The notes below the pieces were generated by a model. That model worked only from the letters and a program-made list of their open reading frames with translations. It was not told where the DNA came from and made no database searches. Below are positions 33,316 through 43,416 of a DNA stretch of 64,000 bases, in pieces (position 1 is the first letter of the stretch; each line of letters starts with the position of its first letter). The stretch is taken from assembly GCA_963736505.1 (NCBI GenBank), contig CAVTOZ010000001.1:62001-126000 (forward strand), in the 5' to 3' direction. The position numbers and the translations under genes were made by a program. The stretch comes from Solirubrobacter sp963736505 (GTDB taxonomy: Bacteria; Actinomycetota; Thermoleophilia; Solirubrobacterales; Solirubrobacteraceae).

Positions 33316-33710
33316 GAAGTCGAGGTGCCGGCCTGGCCCGGGCCCGGCGCGATCGGACCCTGGCTCTGCGAGTCGCGCGCCGCCTGCGCCGCGAGCGTCG
33401 CGCGCTTGAGCTGGGCGTCGCGGGCGCTGCCGAACGCGCGCTCCAGCCGCGCCGGCAGGCGCGGCACGAGCCGCTGCAGGCGCGGCGGGCTCAGTCGCCC
33501 GGATCCCAGCCAGCGCGCGACGGAGATCACGGCGTCGGCCTGGGTGGCGGGCACCGGCCGGCGCGACAGGCACCAGGGCGCGGCCTTCGTGCGTACGAGC
33601 GAGATCTGCTTCGCCTTGCACGGCTTGGCGACGGCGGCGGGCGCGATGACGCCGAGGAGGGAGACCGCGGCCGCGGCGACCACAGCGAGGTTGAGCGCCC
33701 GGCTCGACAT
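33312..33710 (-). CDS. Signal-peptide-bearing N-terminal part of a frame-split secreted protein
   Basis: 132 aa from ATG 33710: MSSRALNLAVVAAAAVSLLG then VIAPAAVAKPCKAKQISLVR, a Sec signal cleaved near AVA-KPCK. A helical region follows (VPATQADAVISVARWLGSGR, LPARLERAFGSARDAQLKRA). The frame ends at 33312 within the start of the downstream frame. Alone it has no recognisable enzyme motif. Most likely the amino-terminal half of the same protein as 32137-33315. Confidence 0.55.
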   Translation of the reverse strand: MSSRALNLAVVAAAAVSLLGVIAPAAVAKPCKAKQISLVRTKAAPWCLSRRPVPATQADAVISVARWLGSGRLSPPRLQRLVPRLPARLERAFGSARDAQLKRATLAAQAARDSQSQGPIAPGPGQAGTSTS

Positions 33711-33765
33711 TCCCCACACTCCCACGCAGGGCGGGAGGACGCAACCGCCGATAGTCTGGCGCGCC

Positions 33766-34507
33766 GTGGCCGTCTCGCTCGAAGGCAAGCTCGCCCTCGT
33801 CACCGGCGCCGGGAGCCCGGACGGGATCGGGTTCGCGGCCGCGCGCACGCTCGCCGGGCGCGGCGCGCGCGTGGCCGTGACGTCGACGACGGAGCGGATC
33901 CACGAGCGCGCGGCCGAGCTCGGCGCGGACGGCTACGTGGCGGACCTGACCGACTGGAACGCCGCGCGCATCCTGATCGAGGCGATCGGCCCCGTCGACG
34001 TGCTCGTCAACAACGCGGGCATGGTGCAGACCGGCCACGCGGAGCCCGACGTGCCGTTCACCGCGCTCTCGCCCGAGCGCTGGGAGCGCGGCATCGACAT
34101 CAACCTGCACACGACGTTCCGGATGTGCCGGCTCGTCGCGCCCGGCATGGCCGAGCGCGGCTGGGGCCGGATCGTGAACGTCTCCTCAGTCACCGGCGCC
34201 TACGTCGCGCTGGAGTACTCGGTCGCCTACGGCGCCGCCAAGGCCGGCGTGGACGGGCTCACGCGCGGGCTGGCGCTCGAGCTCGGGGCGACCGGCGTGA
34301 CCGTCAACAGCGTCGCGCCCGGCTGGATCGCCACCGGCTCCTCCACCGAGGAGGAGCTGGAGGCCGGCCGGCACACGCCGCTCGCGCGCCCCGGCACACC
34401 CGCCGAGGTCGCCGAGCTGATCGCCTTCCTCGCCTCCCCTGGCGCTTCGTACATCACCGGCCAGTCGATCGTGATCGACGGCGGCAACATCCTTCAGGAG
34501 CTGAAAC

Positions 34508-34515
<8 letters not shown>
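33766..34515 (+). CDS. Short-chain dehydrogenase/reductase
   Basis: A 249-aa classical SDR. The cofactor motif is LVTGAGSPDGIGFAAARTLA (TGxxxGxG with an insertion) and the structural motif is VDVLVNNAGM. The catalytic Ser is in NVSSVTGAYV and the YxxxK pair lies in YGAAKAGVDG. TSTTERIHERA after strand 2 lacks an Asp, hinting at NADPH. GTG 33766 is the start. It overlaps the Gfo/Idh/MocA gene by 8 bp, so both act on linked, probably sugar- or alcohol-like substrates. Confidence 0.87.
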
Positions 34516-35449
<934 letters not shown>

Positions 35450-36828
35450 CCCAGCGCTCGTCCGCGTCGCCGTACGGCACCCGAGTGAAGATGAACGTCG
35501 CGAGGTCGAGGGAGCGGTCGCCGATCCGCAGCCGCTCCCCGGCGAAGTAGCCGTCGAGCCCGACCCACTCGCCGTCGCTGAGGCGGAAGCGCGACTTGCG
35601 GCCCGGGCCGGCGGCCGGGCCGAGCTCGAGCAGGCCGTCGCGCCCGCCGCGCAGCGCGTAGGGGTTCGGGCCCCAGTACCAGACGCCGAGCAGCTCGAGC
35701 GGGATCTCCGGCGGGAGCGGGGCCGGCTCCCACTCGGCCACGACCCGCGGCTCGGCCTCGCGCACGATCGAGAGCAGCGCGCCGGCCAGGTCGCGGTCGC
35801 CGCCGTAGGTGGTGTTGGCCGCCCACACGCTGCCGAGCGCGGCGTCGGCGTCGACGAACACGCCGGCCACGAAGCCCGGCATCGCGCCGCCGTGGCCGAC
35901 CAGCCGGCGCCCGCCGCCGCGCAGCACCTGCAGGCCGAGGCCGTAGGAGGACGAGCCGTCGCCGGCGTCGTCCAGCAGCGCGGGCTGCGCCATCTCCTCC
36001 AGCGTGTCGCGCGCGAGCACGTCGCCCGTGTCGCCGAGCAACAGCGCCGCGAGCCGGCCGAGGTCGGCGAGCGTCGACCACAGCTGCCCCGCGGAGGCGA
36101 GCGCGCCGGCGTCGTGCTCGGGCTCGGCCAGCAGCGCGTCGGCCCACGGGTGCACGGCGTAGCCGGTCGCGTGCGGCGCCTGCGGGCGGTAGGTCGTGCG
36201 CCGCAGCTCGAGCGGATCGAGGATCTCGTCGCGCAGGACGTCGAACCAGGACCGCCCGCGCAGCCGCGCGACGACCTCGCCGAGCGCGCCATAGCCGAGG
36301 TTGGAGTAGTGGAACCGCCGCCCGGGAGCGAGCGGGACCGCGTCCGGGCCGAGCGCCGCGACGACCTCGTCCCACGTGCCCACCGGCGTCCGCTCCCACC
36401 ACTCCCCCGCGGTCTCCGCCTGCACGCCCGCGCCGTGGGAGAGCAGCTGCCCGATCGTGCGGTCGCCGAACGGCGAGCCGGGCAGGTGCGCGTCGAGCGG
36501 GTCCGTCAGCGCCAGGCGGCCCTCGTCGCGCAGGCGCATCACCAGCAGCGCCGTGAAGGTCTTCGAGATCGAGCCGATCCGGTACTGCGTGTCGTCGCCC
36601 GGCGGCTCGCCGTCGACGCGGCCGCGCCTGCCGCTCCACGCGAGCCCGCCGTCGCGCACGACGCCCGCGACCAGCGACGGCAGCCGCGCCCCGGCCTGCG
36701 CCTCCGCGACGCGGGCGAGCAGGCGGTGTGCGGTGGCAGGCAGAACGGTCACGCGGGCAGGGTAGTCATGTGTCCACCCGCACACTCCCACCGGCGGCCG
36801 CGACGCCCGCCGGCGGTAGGGTCCGGGC

Positions 36829-38076
36829 ATGTCCGTCGACACCAGCCAGATCGCACAGCTCGAAGTCGAGCCCGGCGAGCTCCCGGCCACGATGGCCGCG
36901 TGGGTGATCCGGGCCGAGCGCGAAGGAGAGCCGACCGCGGCCTTCCAGCTGGAGGAGATGGAGGTACCTGAGCCCGCCGCGTTCGAGGTGATCGTCCGCG
37001 TGATGGCCGCCGGCGTGAACTTCAACAACGTCTGGGCGGCGCTGGGCAAGCCGGTCTCGGTCTTCCGCTACCACGAGGAGACCCACCACATCGGCGGCTC
37101 CGACGCGTCCGGGATCGTGTGGAAGGTCGGCGAGGGCGTGACGCGCTGGAAGCCCGGCGACGAGGTCGTCGTGCACTGCAACCAGGCCTCCTACGAGGAC
37201 CCGGAGGTGCACGGGCTGGACCCGCTGGCGGCGCCGTCGCAGCGGATCTGGGGCTACGAGACGACGTGGGGCTCATTCGCGGGGTTCTGCAAGGTCCAGG
37301 CGCAGCAGCTGCTGCGCAAGCCGGCGCACCTGACCTGGGAGGAGGCCGCCAGCTACGGGCTGACGTTCTTCACCGCCTACCGCATGCTGGTCGATCAGGC
37401 GCGCCTGCAGGAGGGCCATCGCGTGCTGATCTGGGGCGGCGCCGGCGGCCTCGGCGTGTTCGCGACCCAGCTCTGCGCGCTTTCCGGCGCCGACTCGATC
37501 GGCGTCGTCTCCTCACCCGAGAAGGGCGAGCTGGTCAAGGCGCTGGGCGCCGTCGACTACATCGATCGCAGCGAGTTCGCCGGCATGATGCGCATCGGCG
37601 ACGAGGACTTCGACGCCGAGAAGGCGCGCTTCAAGGAGTCGCGGCGCTTCTGCAAGGCGGTGGCGGAGAAGCTCGGCGGCGAGCCCGACATCGTGTTCGA
37701 GCACGTCGGGCGCGCCACGTTCCCCACGTCGGTGCTCGTCGTCAAGCCGTTCGGCACGATCGTGATCTGCGGCGCGACGTCAGGCCACACGCTGGATTTC
37801 GACGTCCGCTACCTATGGATGCGCCAGAAGCGCATCATCGGCTCGCACTTCGCCAACGCGTGGGAATGCCACCGCGCGAACGAGCTGATCGAGGCGGGCA
37901 AGGTCCGTCCCGTACTCTGGAGGACGCTGGGCTTCGAGCAGGTCGCGGAGGCCCATCAGCTCATGTACGAGAACAAGCACCTCGGAAAGATCGCGATCCT
38001 CGTGGGCGCGGAATCGGAGGGGCTGGGAAAGACAGCGGACGGCCCGGGCGCGATCCGGGCGGAGGTGGGGGCCTGA
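36829..38076 (+). CDS. ccrA: Crotonyl-CoA carboxylase/reductase
   Basis: A 415-aa MDR-family enzyme that reductively carboxylates crotonyl-CoA to ethylmalonyl-CoA using NADPH and CO2, the key step of the ethylmalonyl-CoA pathway. Signatures are MAAGVNFNNVWAALGKPVSV, HIGGSDASGIVWKVGEGVTR, the nucleotide-binding IWGGAGGLGVFATQL, and VKPFGTIVICGATSGHTLDF. SHFANAWECHRANELI near the C-terminus is also specific to CCR enzymes. Starts at ATG 36829. The next gene follows after 1 bp. The partner mutase gene lies about 7 kb downstream at 45375. Confidence 0.92.
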   Translation: MSVDTSQIAQLEVEPGELPATMAAWVIRAEREGEPTAAFQLEEMEVPEPAAFEVIVRVMAAGVNFNNVWAALGKPVSVFRYHEETHHIGGSDASGIVWKVGEGVTRWKPGDEVVVHCNQASYEDPEVHGLDPLAAPSQRIWGYETTWGSFAGFCKVQAQQLLRKPAHLTWEEAASYGLTFFTAYRMLVDQARLQEGHRVLIWGGAGGLGVFATQLCALSGADSIGVVSSPEKGELVKALGAVDYIDRSEFAGMMRIGDEDFDAEKARFKESRRFCKAVAEKLGGEPDIVFEHVGRATFPTSVLVVKPFGTIVICGATSGHTLDFDVRYLWMRQKRIIGSHFANAWECHRANELIEAGKVRPVLWRTLGFEQVAEAHQLMYENKHLGKIAILVGAESEGLGKTADGPGAIRAEVGA

Positions 38077-38077
38077 C

Positions 38078-38410
38078 ATGGCAGCCGGCGTGGTGCACAT
38101 CCCGTGGTACGCGACGCTCTTCCGGGGCGACGCCCTCGAGGCCGGGCTCGAGGAGATCGCGCCGCTCGCGCTGCGCTACGGCGCGAGCGACTACCGCGTC
38201 TACCGCAGCCGCGACGACATGTACAAGTTCCTGCAGATGGCGACCTTCGAGGAGAAGTCCGCCTTCGACGCCTACTGGTACGGCCCCGAGTTCGTCGCCT
38301 GGCGGTCGCGCTTCTCGAGCTTCTACCAGGTGCCGATCCTGTACGTCTGGAACGACATGGTGCTGCAGGGCGAGCTCGTGCACGAGCCCGCCCCCGTCAA
38401 CGGCGACTAG
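38078..38410 (+). CDS. Small conserved-type hypothetical protein downstream of ccr
   Basis: 110 aa, start ATG 38078, one base after the ccr stop, hence the same operon. The sequence VVHIPWYATLFRGDALEAGL then DYRVYRSRDDMYKFLQMATF and PEFVAWRSRFSSFYQVPILY suggests a dimeric alpha/beta-barrel (antibiotic-biosynthesis-monooxygenase-like) fold by its WY, R..DDMYKFLQMATFE and aromatic spacing. This is a guess from pattern only. A role with crotonyl-CoA metabolism is inferred from position alone. It overlaps the convergent MFS gene by 4 bp. Confidence 0.7.
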   Translation: MAAGVVHIPWYATLFRGDALEAGLEEIAPLALRYGASDYRVYRSRDDMYKFLQMATFEEKSAFDAYWYGPEFVAWRSRFSSFYQVPILYVWNDMVLQGELVHEPAPVNGD

Positions 38411-39852
38411 TGCGCGTGCGCGAACACGGGCTCGCCGGCCGGCACCTCGGCCGGCGCGCCTGAGCGCAGCAGCGCGGCGGTGGCGACCGCGCTGGCCGCG
38501 AAGATCGCCGCCGTCCACCAGAACGCCGTCGTGTAGCTGTGCACGGCGGCGAGCTGGAGCGCGCCGCCGCCGGCGACGAAGCTCGTCGCGGCGCTCGCGG
38601 CGACGCTGGAGAGCAGCGCGGTGCCGATCGAGCCGCCGACCTGCTGGGCGGTGTTGACCATCGCCGACGCCACGCCGGCGTCCGCCGCGTCGACGCCCGC
38701 GGTGGCCGTGTTCATCGCCGGCGCCATCACGAGCCCGATGCCGAAGCCCATCACGAGCAGGCCCGGGAGCACGTCGGCGACGTAGGTCGAGTCGACGCCG
38801 ATGCCGGTCAGCAGCACCATCCCGCCCGCGGCCAGCCCCATCCCGGTCGGGATCAGCGGCCGCGCGCCGAAGCGCGGCAGCAGCTTCGCGGTCGACGTCG
38901 TCGCGGTGATCATCAGCGCGCCGACCATCGGCAGGAACGCGAGGCCGGTCTCGACCGGCGAGAAGCCGAGCGTCTGCTGCAGGTAGTACGTGAGGAACAG
39001 GAAGACGCCGAACATGCCGATCGAGACGAGCCCAGCGGCGAGGTAGGCGCCGCCGCGGTTGCGGTCGGCGATCACGCGCAGCGGCAGCAGCGGGTGCTTC
39101 ACGCGCCGCTCGATCGCGACGAACGCGGCCAGCAGCACGAGGCCGCCGGCGAGGAAGCCGAGCGTGACCGGATCCTCCCAGCCGCGCGTCTCGGCCTTCG
39201 AGAAGCCGAACACGAGCGCGAACACGCCGGCGGACGCCGCGAGCGTGCCGGGGATGTCGATCCGCGCGCGGGCGGCCTGCGTGCCGCCGGAGAGCAGGGC
39301 CATGGCGCCGACGGCCGCCGGGATCGCGATCGCCAGGTTCACGTACAGGCACCAGCGCCAGGAGAGGTACTCGGTCAGCACGCCGCCGAGCAGCAGGCCG
39401 ATCGCGCCGCCGCCGCCGGCGATCGCGCCGTAGATGCCGAACGCCTTGCCGCGCTCGGCCGGGTTGGTGAAGGTCGTGGTGAGCAGGCCGAGGGCGCTCG
39501 GCGCGAGCAGCGCGCCGAACACGCCCTGCAGCGCGCGGGCGCTGACGAGCACGCCGAAGCTCTGCGCGGCGCCGCCGACGGCTGAAGCGACGGCGAACCC
39601 GACCAGGCCGGCGATCAGCGCGCGCTTGCGGCCGAACATGTCGCCGAGGCGGCCGCCGAGCAGCAGCAGCGAGCCGAACGCGAGCGCGTAGCCGGTGACG
39701 ATCCACGACCGAGCGTCGTCGGAGAACCCGAGCGCGTGCTGGGCCGACGGCAGGGCGATGTTCACGATCGTCGCGTCGAGGACGACCATCAGCTGGGCCA
39801 GCCCCAGCAGAGCGAGGATCCACCAGCGGCGGGTGTGGTTCGTGTGTTCCAT
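38407..39852 (-). CDS. MFS transporter, DHA2 family
   Basis: 481 aa, 14 predicted helices. I take the ATG at 39852 (MEHTNHTRRWWILALLGLAQ), which gives a short basic N-terminus. DHA2 signature is VVLDATIVNIALPSAQHALG; motif A is GGRLGDMFGRKRALIAGL. PSALGLLTTTFTNPAERGKA is also typical of actinobacterial multidrug pumps. It is divergent from the TetR gene at 39951, the usual arrangement of repressor and pump. Substrate unknown. Confidence 0.9.
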   Translation of the reverse strand: MEHTNHTRRWWILALLGLAQLMVVLDATIVNIALPSAQHALGFSDDARSWIVTGYALAFGSLLLLGGRLGDMFGRKRALIAGLVGFAVASAVGGAAQSFGVLVSARALQGVFGALLAPSALGLLTTTFTNPAERGKAFGIYGAIAGGGGAIGLLLGGVLTEYLSWRWCLYVNLAIAIPAAVGAMALLSGGTQAARARIDIPGTLAASAGVFALVFGFSKAETRGWEDPVTLGFLAGGLVLLAAFVAIERRVKHPLLPLRVIADRNRGGAYLAAGLVSIGMFGVFLFLTYYLQQTLGFSPVETGLAFLPMVGALMITATTSTAKLLPRFGARPLIPTGMGLAAGGMVLLTGIGVDSTYVADVLPGLLVMGFGIGLVMAPAMNTATAGVDAADAGVASAMVNTAQQVGGSIGTALLSSVAASAATSFVAGGGALQLAAVHSYTTAFWWTAAIFAASAVATAALLRSGAPAEVPAGEPVFAHAH

Positions 39853-39917
39853 GCGGGTCTCCGGACGAAAGTGGAGGTGAGGTCTCAACTTCTTTATCGG
39901 CAGCGTAGCACGGAACT

Positions 39918-39932
39918 GGAGGAACGTCCTCC
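39918..39932. promoter_or_regulatory. Candidate TetR operator between pump and regulator
   Basis: A perfect dyad, arms GGAGGA and TCCTCC around ACG, 19 bp before the regulator start and 66 bp before the pump start on the other strand. Its place in the shared promoter region fits repression of both genes. Confidence 0.55.
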
Positions 39933-39950
39933 GCTTGTCATACTGTCGGC

Positions 39951-40586
39951 GTGAGCACGCTCAGACGCGACGCCGAGCGCAACCGCCGGCGGATCCTCGA
40001 AGCCGCGCGGGTGGGCTTCGCCGAGCGCGGCCTGGGCATCACGCTCGACGAGATCGCGCGCCTGGCGGGCGTCGGCGTCGGCACCGTCTACCGCCGCTTC
40101 CCGAACAAGGAGCTGCTGATCGACGCGCTGTTCGAGGACCGCATCGGCGACGTCGCCGCGCTCGCGCAGGCGGCGCTCGAGGAGCCCGACGGGTGGGTGG
40201 CGCTGACGACGTTCCTGGAGGGCGCGATCGAGCTGCTGGCCGGCGACCGCGGCCTGCGCGAGCTCGTGCTCGGCACCCGCCACGGGCAGAACCGCGTCGA
40301 GCTGGCGCGGTCGCGCTTCAAGCCGCTCGTCGAGCGGCTGGTGGCGCGCGCGCAGGAGCAGGGCTCGCTGCGCGACGACTTCCGCGCCACCGACTTCCCG
40401 CTGATGCTGTTCATGCTCGACGCCGTGATCGACACGACGCGCGAGCTCGATCCCGACACCTGGCGGCGCGCGCTCGGGATCGTGCTCGACGGGCTCGCGG
40501 CGCGCCGCGACCACGCCACGCCGCTGCCGGCAGGCGCGCTCGACGACGACCAGATCAGCGCCGCGATGCGCGCCTGGCAGCCCTAG
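39951..40586 (+). CDS. TetR-family transcriptional regulator
   Basis: 211 aa. The N-terminal DNA-binding domain is complete: ILEAARVGFAERGLGITLDE then IARLAGVGVGTVYRRFPNKE, where the G(V)GTVYRRFPNKE element is the TetR recognition helix and family hallmark. The C-terminal domain (SBP-like TetR_C) ends with a polar tail. It begins with GTG 39951 and is divergent from the DHA2 pump, which it probably represses. Its 3' end overlaps the convergent MBL hydrolase by 4 bp. Confidence 0.9.
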   Translation: MSTLRRDAERNRRRILEAARVGFAERGLGITLDEIARLAGVGVGTVYRRFPNKELLIDALFEDRIGDVAALAQAALEEPDGWVALTTFLEGAIELLAGDRGLRELVLGTRHGQNRVELARSRFKPLVERLVARAQEQGSLRDDFRATDFPLMLFMLDAVIDTTRELDPDTWRRALGIVLDGLAARRDHATPLPAGALDDDQISAAMRAWQP

Positions 40587-41425
40587 GCGGCCTCAGCCCG
40601 CTTCCGGTGCCAGCGGTCGAGCCCCTGGAAGATCTGGTCGGGCGGGGTCGCCTGCAGGAACGACTCGGCGTCGTCGCCGGTGCCGGCGCGCACGCGCTGC
40701 TCGATCGCCGCGATGAACGCGTCCATGTCGCCGGACGCGGCCAGCTGCGCCTCGTCGTGCAGCGCGGCCCGCACCGCCTCCAGCTGCGCGGCGACGTGCT
40801 CGGTCGGGCCGAAGTGCGTCAGCGCGAGACCCTCCGGCTGCCATGCCGCGATCGTCTCGATCGACCGGTCCCAGGCCTCGACGTCGATGTCCGGCGGCGG
40901 CGTCGGCGCGAGCGTGAACGCGTGCGGCGGCAGGCGCACGCCGGCCATGTCGCCCACGAACGCCCAGCCCGAGCGCTCGTGCAGGTAGCAGACGTGATGC
41001 GAGGCGTGGCCGGGCGTGTACTCGACGCGGAAGCCGGTCTCGATGTCGCGCTCGCCGCCCTTGAGCACGCGCAGGTTGGCCTCCGGCACCGGCACGACCT
41101 CGCCCCACAGGCGCTTGAGCCCCTCCTCGCCGCCGTACAGCCGCCCGGCGCTCGCCACGAGCTTCGTCGGGTCGGCGAGGTGCGGCGCGCCGCGCTCGTG
41201 CACGTAGACGGGCAGGTCCGGCCAGCGGCGCAGCAGCGAGCCGGTCGCGCCCGCGTGGTCGAAGTGGATGTGGGTGAGCAGGATCGCGCTCGGGACGAAG
41301 TCGCCGAGCGCCTCCAGCAGCGCAGCCTCGGTCGACTGCGGCCCGGGGTCGACGATCACGCCGTCGACCTCCCAGGCGCAGATGACCTTCTCGCGCCCCA
41401 TGTGGTGCAGCTCGATGTGCCGCAT
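40583..41425 (-). CDS. MBL-fold metallo-hydrolase in the encapsulin operon
   Basis: A 280-aa metallo-beta-lactamase fold protein. The zinc motif HxHxDH is THIHFDHAGATG. Other ligands are in TPGHASHHVCYLHE and the Asp of FVGDMAGVRL. A C-terminal His in LALTHFGPTEHV probably completes the site. It resembles glyoxalase II-like or general MBL hydrolases. There is no C-terminal encapsulin-type cargo peptide (it ends in HRKRAEAA), so it is likely free in the cytoplasm. It starts 2 bp after the encapsulin stop, so it is the last gene of the five-gene operon that begins at 44351. Confidence 0.88.
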   Translation of the reverse strand: MRHIELHHMGREKVICAWEVDGVIVDPGPQSTEAALLEALGDFVPSAILLTHIHFDHAGATGSLLRRWPDLPVYVHERGAPHLADPTKLVASAGRLYGGEEGLKRLWGEVVPVPEANLRVLKGGERDIETGFRVEYTPGHASHHVCYLHERSGWAFVGDMAGVRLPPHAFTLAPTPPPDIDVEAWDRSIETIAAWQPEGLALTHFGPTEHVAAQLEAVRAALHDEAQLAASGDMDAFIAAIEQRVRAGTGDDAESFLQATPPDQIFQGLDRWHRKRAEAA

Positions 41426-41427
41426 CG

Positions 41428-42231
41428 TCAGGTCGTGAGCGCGATCGCGGCCTCGGGGGTCGCGACGCGGAAGGAGAAGCTCTCCTCCAGGTAGAGGTGG
41501 ACGGCGTCCTCGTCGTGGTGGCGGTAGCCGATCGAGAGGTCCTGGCCGGACTCGAACAGGAAGTCCCCGCCGCGCATCGCCACCAGCACCGCGCCGCGCA
41601 CGCCCGGGGCGCGCACGAGCGGGCCGCCGGAGATCTCGCGCAGGTGCTCGAACACCGGGTAGCCGCCGTGCTCGGTCGTCTCCACGACGGCGCGGTAGCA
41701 CTCCGGGCCGAGCGCGAGCCCGTACGGGCGCGGGATGCCGGCGCGGTGCAGCCGCTCCGCCGCGCGCGCGACGGCGCTCGGGTAGCCGCCGGCGGCGTCG
41801 CCGAGCGGGAGCGGGTCGTGCGCGCTGGCCTCCGTGATGCCGGTGATCCCCGCCTCCTCCCAGCCGTGGAAGACGGCGATGTTCTCGGCCAGCGCGATGT
41901 TCAGCGCGGCCGCGTCGAGCGCGTCGAGGTCGACGTCCTCGGCGCCGCGCTCGGCCGCCCGCAGCTCCTCGCGCGCGACGCTGAAGTCGGCGCGCAGCTC
42001 GACCAGCGGCAGCACCCGCCGCTGGGTCCCGTTGACGCCGTCGACGAGGCTGCCGGCGAGCGTGGTGACGCGCCCGAGATTGGTCGCGGAGTAGCTCCAG
42101 CCGCGCGGGCCGGAGAAGTCGACGAGCGCGCGGGCGGCGAGCCCGACGCGCAGGTGGGACGTCGCCTCCTCGTCGAGCAGGCCCCAGTCGGACTCGGTGA
42201 TCGGCGCGTGCGAACGCAGCAGATGGCTCAC
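41428..42231 (-). CDS. Family 1 encapsulin nanocompartment shell protein
   Basis: A 267-aa HK97-fold shell protein, the typical family 1 length. The N-terminus SHLLRSHAPITESDWGLLDE matches the helix that binds cargo peptides. ALVDFSGPRGWSYSATNLGR corresponds to the conserved V.GP.GW....GR strand. The middle LNIALAENIAVFHGWEEAGI and the E-loop and P-domain segments (GVRGAVLVAMRGGDFLFESG then DLSIGYRHHDEDAVHLYLEE) also match. GTG 42231 overlaps the EncFtn stop by 4 bp. Predicted to assemble a closed icosahedral shell around the EncFtn. Confidence 0.92.
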   Translation of the reverse strand: MSHLLRSHAPITESDWGLLDEEATSHLRVGLAARALVDFSGPRGWSYSATNLGRVTTLAGSLVDGVNGTQRRVLPLVELRADFSVAREELRAAERGAEDVDLDALDAAALNIALAENIAVFHGWEEAGITGITEASAHDPLPLGDAAGGYPSAVARAAERLHRAGIPRPYGLALGPECYRAVVETTEHGGYPVFEHLREISGGPLVRAPGVRGAVLVAMRGGDFLFESGQDLSIGYRHHDEDAVHLYLEESFSFRVATPEAAIALTT

Positions 42232-42638
42232 GAGAGCGCTCCCTTCAGACCGCCGATGCCGAGTGACGGCGCCGGCTCGACGACCGCCGGCCCGCCGGGG
42301 ATGTCCACGCTGTCGAGCGAGCCTTCGCCCGCCTCCTCCTCGGCCTCTTCGCCGTGGGACACGATGTCGCCCTCCTGGAACAGGATCCCGCGGGCGATCT
42401 CGCGCCACAGCGACTTGCGCCGCAGCAGGTACTCGAGGTCCATAGCGAAGTGCTTGAACTCCTCGCCCTGGGCGTTGCGCATCACGGCGGCGGCCTCGCG
42501 GTCGGTCTCGATCGCGATCCGCTGCTCGTACCAGCCGATCGCCTCGGCTTCCTCGGTCAGCGACGCGCACATGCGCGCGAACGTGCGGGTCTGGGCCGGA
42601 AGCTCGTCCGGCGGCTCGTGATACTGGTCGAACCCCAT
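42228..42638 (-). CDS. Encapsulated ferritin-like protein (EncFtn) with cargo-loading peptide
   Basis: 136 aa. The helical core AEAIGWYEQRIAIETDREAA then GEEFKHFAMDLEYLLRRKSL aligns with EncFtn. The iron ligands are Glu32, Glu60 and His63 (E..W-Y and EEFKH), equivalent to the known Glu/Glu/His ferroxidase site formed at the dimer interface. After an acidic, flexible linker (residues ~95-122), the C-terminus carries SLGIGGLKG (125-133), the classic encapsulin targeting peptide. Predicted role: oxidise Fe2+ and deliver Fe3+ into the shell. Start ATG 42638, 10 bp after the ABC permease stop. Confidence 0.93.
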   Translation of the reverse strand: MGFDQYHEPPDELPAQTRTFARMCASLTEEAEAIGWYEQRIAIETDREAAAVMRNAQGEEFKHFAMDLEYLLRRKSLWREIARGILFQEGDIVSHGEEAEEEAGEGSLDSVDIPGGPAVVEPAPSLGIGGLKGALS

Positions 42639-42648
42639 GCCCTGGACG

Positions 42649-43416
42649 TTAGTCCACGGCGCGCCGTTCGAAGAGCACCAGGCCCAGGACGCCGAACGCG
42701 ATCACCGACGCGGAGAGCCCGAGCGCGATCCACCCGGCGCCGAGATGATCGACCGTGGTGAGCGATGCGCGCGCGCCTTCGGAGATGTACGTGAGCGGGT
42801 TGAAGAGCGTGATGACCTGGAACGCGGGCAGGCGGTCCAGCGCCGCCCAGGGGTAGAACGTGGCGCCCGTGAAGATCAGCGGCGTGAGCACGATCGTGAA
42901 GGCGGTGCTGATGCGGTTGGCGGGGACGGCGGTGCCGAGCACGAGGCCGACGCTCGCGCCCGCCAGCGAGCCGGCCAGCAGCACGCCCGCGAACGCGGGC
43001 CAATCGGCGCCGGAGAGGTCGATCCCGCCCGGCAGGATGAGCGCGCCGAGCGGCAGGATCAGCAGCGCCGCGACGATCCCGCGCAGCGCCGCCACGAGCA
43101 GCTTCTGCGCGCCGACCGCCCACACCGGCAGCGGCGCCAGCAGGCGGTCCTCGATCTCCTTCGTGAACGAGAACTCGATCACCAGCGGCAGCGCCGTGTT
43201 CTGCAGCGACGTGAGCATCAGCGTGAGCGCGAGGATGCCCGGGAGCAGCTGCGTCCCGTAGGCGCCCTGGGCCGCGCCGATCTCAGGCAGCACGCGCCCG
43301 AAGACGAACAGGAAGAACAGCGGCTGCAGCAGCGCCTGTGCCAGGAAGCTGACCGTCTCATGGCGCACCGTGACCCACAGGTCGCGGCCGCAGAGGGCGA
43401 AGAAGGCGTGCCTCAT
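42649..43416 (-). CDS. ABC-2-type (DrrB-like) transporter permease
   Basis: 255 aa with six membrane helices (ALLQPLFFLFVFGRVLP, LPGILALTLMLTSLQNTALP, LAGASVGLVLGTAVP, AFTIVLTPLIFTGATFYPWA and a final pair). FTKEIEDRLLAPLPVWAVGA is the typical ABC-2 cytoplasmic loop. It starts at ATG 43416, overlapping the ATPase stop by 4 bp, and ends 10 bp before EncFtn. With the ATPase it forms an exporter of unknown substrate, in one transcription unit with the encapsulin genes. Confidence 0.88.
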   Translation of the reverse strand: MRHAFFALCGRDLWVTVRHETVSFLAQALLQPLFFLFVFGRVLPEIGAAQGAYGTQLLPGILALTLMLTSLQNTALPLVIEFSFTKEIEDRLLAPLPVWAVGAQKLLVAALRGIVAALLILPLGALILPGGIDLSGADWPAFAGVLLAGSLAGASVGLVLGTAVPANRISTAFTIVLTPLIFTGATFYPWAALDRLPAFQVITLFNPLTYISEGARASLTTVDHLGAGWIALGLSASVIAFGVLGLVLFERRAVD

